This document shows, piece after piece, positions 5,677 through 6,651 of a stretch of 6,651 nt of DNA. Position 1 is the stretch's first letter; each line of letters opens with the position of its first letter. Origin of the DNA: JANMEX01 sp031423755 (GTDB taxonomy: Bacteria; Pseudomonadota; Alphaproteobacteria; Rhizobiales; Rhizobiaceae); NCBI GenBank assembly GCA_031423755.1, contig JANPGC010000254.1, forward strand, positions 1 to 6,651, read 5' to 3'. The translations under genes were made by a program, and so were the position numbers. The notes under the pieces were generated by a model. That model was given only the letters and a program-made list of their open reading frames with translations, was not told the DNA's origin and made no database searches.

Positions 5677-5702
5677 TGCTTGTTCTCAAGATGTTGGAAA
5701 TC

Positions 5703-6029
5703 TCAGGCGCGGGGAGGCGGAACAGGCGGCAGGAAGCCTGTGCCGTTCAGGGTCTTGGCGATGAGCGAGCCCGGCACTTCCGCTTCCAACACAAGCCTCA
5801 CAGGCTCTGCTGCGAAAGGCGGAGCGGAAACGCACGCTGAACAGATCACGTAATGCGGTGTGGACGGATCGTGCGCGGGAATTTTGCCCTGATCTATCCC
5901 GTGCATGTGAGTCATATGGTATTCTGCGTCGTGGCCAGCGGCGCTGTCCATCATGCGGCCCATCCCGAACGGTGCGCCGATGAGGGCAATGAGGAGGAGC
6001 ATGGGAAGAATGCATTGGGAAAGGCGCAT
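5703..6029 (-). CDS. Small exported His/Met-rich protein with a CxxC motif, function unknown
   Basis: A 108-residue protein that I cannot assign firmly to a family. Residues 6-23 form a hydrophobic export or membrane segment. The region 23-66 is crowded with potential metal ligands: Met23, 26, 27, His33, His38, Met39, His41, Met42, His43, His53, His59, then Cys63 and Cys66 in ICSACVSAP. The C-terminus is proline-rich (FLPPVPPPRA). Layout and ending recall the small DUF2946-like proteins near copper genes, but this is only a resemblance. The ATG at 6029 lacks a good ribosome site. An in-frame ATG at 6128 would add 33 non-hydrophobic residues and nearly reach the divergent hisS start, so I prefer 6029. 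It lies upstream of DUF305 on the same strand, suggesting an operon and periplasmic copper or other metal binding. Confidence 0.7.
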   Translation of the reverse strand: MRLSQCILPMLLLIALIGAPFGMGRMMDSAAGHDAEYHMTHMHGIDQGKIPAHDPSTPHYVICSACVSAPPFAAEPVRLVLEAEVPGSLIAKTLNGTGFLPPVPPPRA

Positions 6030-6132
6030 GTGAGGAAAGTAGGCGCGCAGGCGCTGCTGCGCAAGAGCGCTGCCCTTGCCCCCCGTTCCCCCATCCGCTA
6101 GGAAGCGGCAACTTTGAGAAGGCCGCATTCCA

Positions 6133-6651
6133 ATGTCCGACAAGCAGAAAAAACCGCAAAAACTCCGCGCCCGCCAGCCGCGCGGCTTTATCGACCGTTC
6201 GCCGGACGACATCCGCGCCACGGACAAGATGGTCGCGGAAATCCGCAAGGTTTATGAGCGCTACGGCTTTGATCCGGTCGAGACGCCGATGTTTGAATAC
6301 ACCGATGCTTTGGGAAAATTCCTGCCGGACTCGGACCGCCCGAACGAGGGCGTGTTTTCGCTGCAGGATGACGACGAGCAGTGGATGAGCCTGCGCTATG
6401 ACCTGACCGCGCCGCTCGCAAGACACGTTGCCGAAAACATCAACGAAATCCAGCTGCCCTACCGCACCTACCGGCAGGGCTGGGTGTTCCGCAACGAAAA
6501 GCCCGGCCCCGGCCGCTTCCGCCAGTTCATGCAGTTCGACGCCGACATCGTCGGGGCCGCCTCCGTCGCCGCCGACGCCGAGGCCTGCATGCTGATGGCC
6601 GACACGCTGGATCGGCTGGGGCTCGCCGGCCGGTACGTGATCAAGGTCAAC
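6133..6651 (+). CDS. hisS: Histidyl-tRNA synthetase (5' part, runs off the window)
   Basis: The first 173 residues of HisRS, the class II enzyme that charges tRNA-His with histidine; the frame stays open to the last base. The sequence shows YGFDPVETPMFE (44-55, motif 1 region), LRYDLTAPLARHVAEN (87-102) and motif 2, VFRNEKPGPGRFRQFMQFD (118-136), with the conserved Arg120 and Glu122. Intact catalytic motifs argue against the paralogue HisZ. Wording such as LRYDLT, in place of the E. coli-like LRPEGT, marks the divergent alphaproteobacterial, more eukaryote-like form. The ATG at 6133 follows GAGAAGG by 10 nt. A weak promoter (TTGCCC at 6076, TAGGAA at 6099, 17-nt spacing) and a 5-bp hairpin (CCGCT/AGCGG, 6095-6108) lie in the 103-bp gap to the divergent gene. 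In Rhizobiales hisS is often followed by hisZ and hisG, which would be outside the window. Confidence 0.95.
   Translation, partial: MSDKQKKPQKLRARQPRGFIDRSPDDIRATDKMVAEIRKVYERYGFDPVETPMFEYTDALGKFLPDSDRPNEGVFSLQDDDEQWMSLRYDLTAPLARHVAENINEIQLPYRTYRQGWVFRNEKPGPGRFRQFMQFDADIVGAASVAADAEACMLMADTLDRLGLAGRYVIKVN

Noticed and set aside
5707..5745. Second possible EcfG-type promoter (GGAAC then CGTT).
   Set aside because: The spacing is 20 nt rather than 16-17, and it lies inside a gene on the opposite strand.
5296..5853. 185-codon plus-strand open frame opposite DUF305 and the following spacer.
   Set aside because: His/Arg/Ala-rich antisense reading of DUF305 Met/His codons; no ribosome site and no family match.
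5686..6426. 246-codon minus-strand open frame opposite hisS and the 108-residue gene.
   Set aside because: hisS on the plus strand is unmistakable, and the 108-residue protein uses a different frame with a hydrophobic export segment; this frame is Arg/Ala/His-rich noise.

Overview
The window looks like ordinary chromosome from an alphaproteobacterium, most likely of the Rhizobiales (Hyphomicrobiales). Three things point that way: a BA14K-family exported protein, which is largely a Rhizobiales family; a histidyl-tRNA synthetase of the divergent alphaproteobacterial type; and a near-perfect EcfG/RpoE-type general-stress promoter (GGAAC-N17-CGTT). The DNA is GC-rich, and genes are tightly packed on both strands. 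I see no transposase, phage gene, CRISPR array, tRNA or rRNA.

Layout from left to right. A short non-coding stretch with a REP-like palindrome (about 73-113) precedes glcF (+, 133-1419), the iron-sulfur subunit of glycolate oxidase. A small VOC/glyoxalase-fold protein (-, 1459-1866) converges on it. Next comes a secreted YkuD-type L,D-transpeptidase (-, 2022-2846) with a strong intrinsic terminator (1931-1964). A divergent intergenic region separates it from a two-gene unit on the plus strand: tag, DNA-3-methyladenine glycosylase I (3038-3664), overlapped by a DUF1801 protein with a GTG start (3657-4037). The DUF1801 3' end overlaps by 13 bp the 3' end of a convergent exported protein of unknown function (-, 4025-4426). 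A 234-bp intergenic region carries the EcfG-type promoter and leads to the BA14K protein (+, 4661-5104), which ends in an intrinsic terminator (5133-5166).

On the minus strand there then follows a probable metal-handling pair: a 108-residue His/Met/Cys-rich exported protein (5703-6029) upstream of a membrane-anchored, Met-rich DUF305 protein (5191-5628). Divergent from this pair, hisS begins at 6133 and runs off the right edge.

How the genes relate: most are unrelated housekeeping or envelope functions. Only two groups look like functional units. Tag and DUF1801 are probably translationally coupled. The 108-residue protein and DUF305 probably form a small periplasmic copper (or other soft-metal) module. 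The envelope theme (L,D-transpeptidase, unknown exported protein, BA14K, DUF305 pair) is noticeable but may be coincidence. I did not find a convincing new multi-gene system. The best leads are the metal-binding pair and the stress promoter in front of the BA14K gene.
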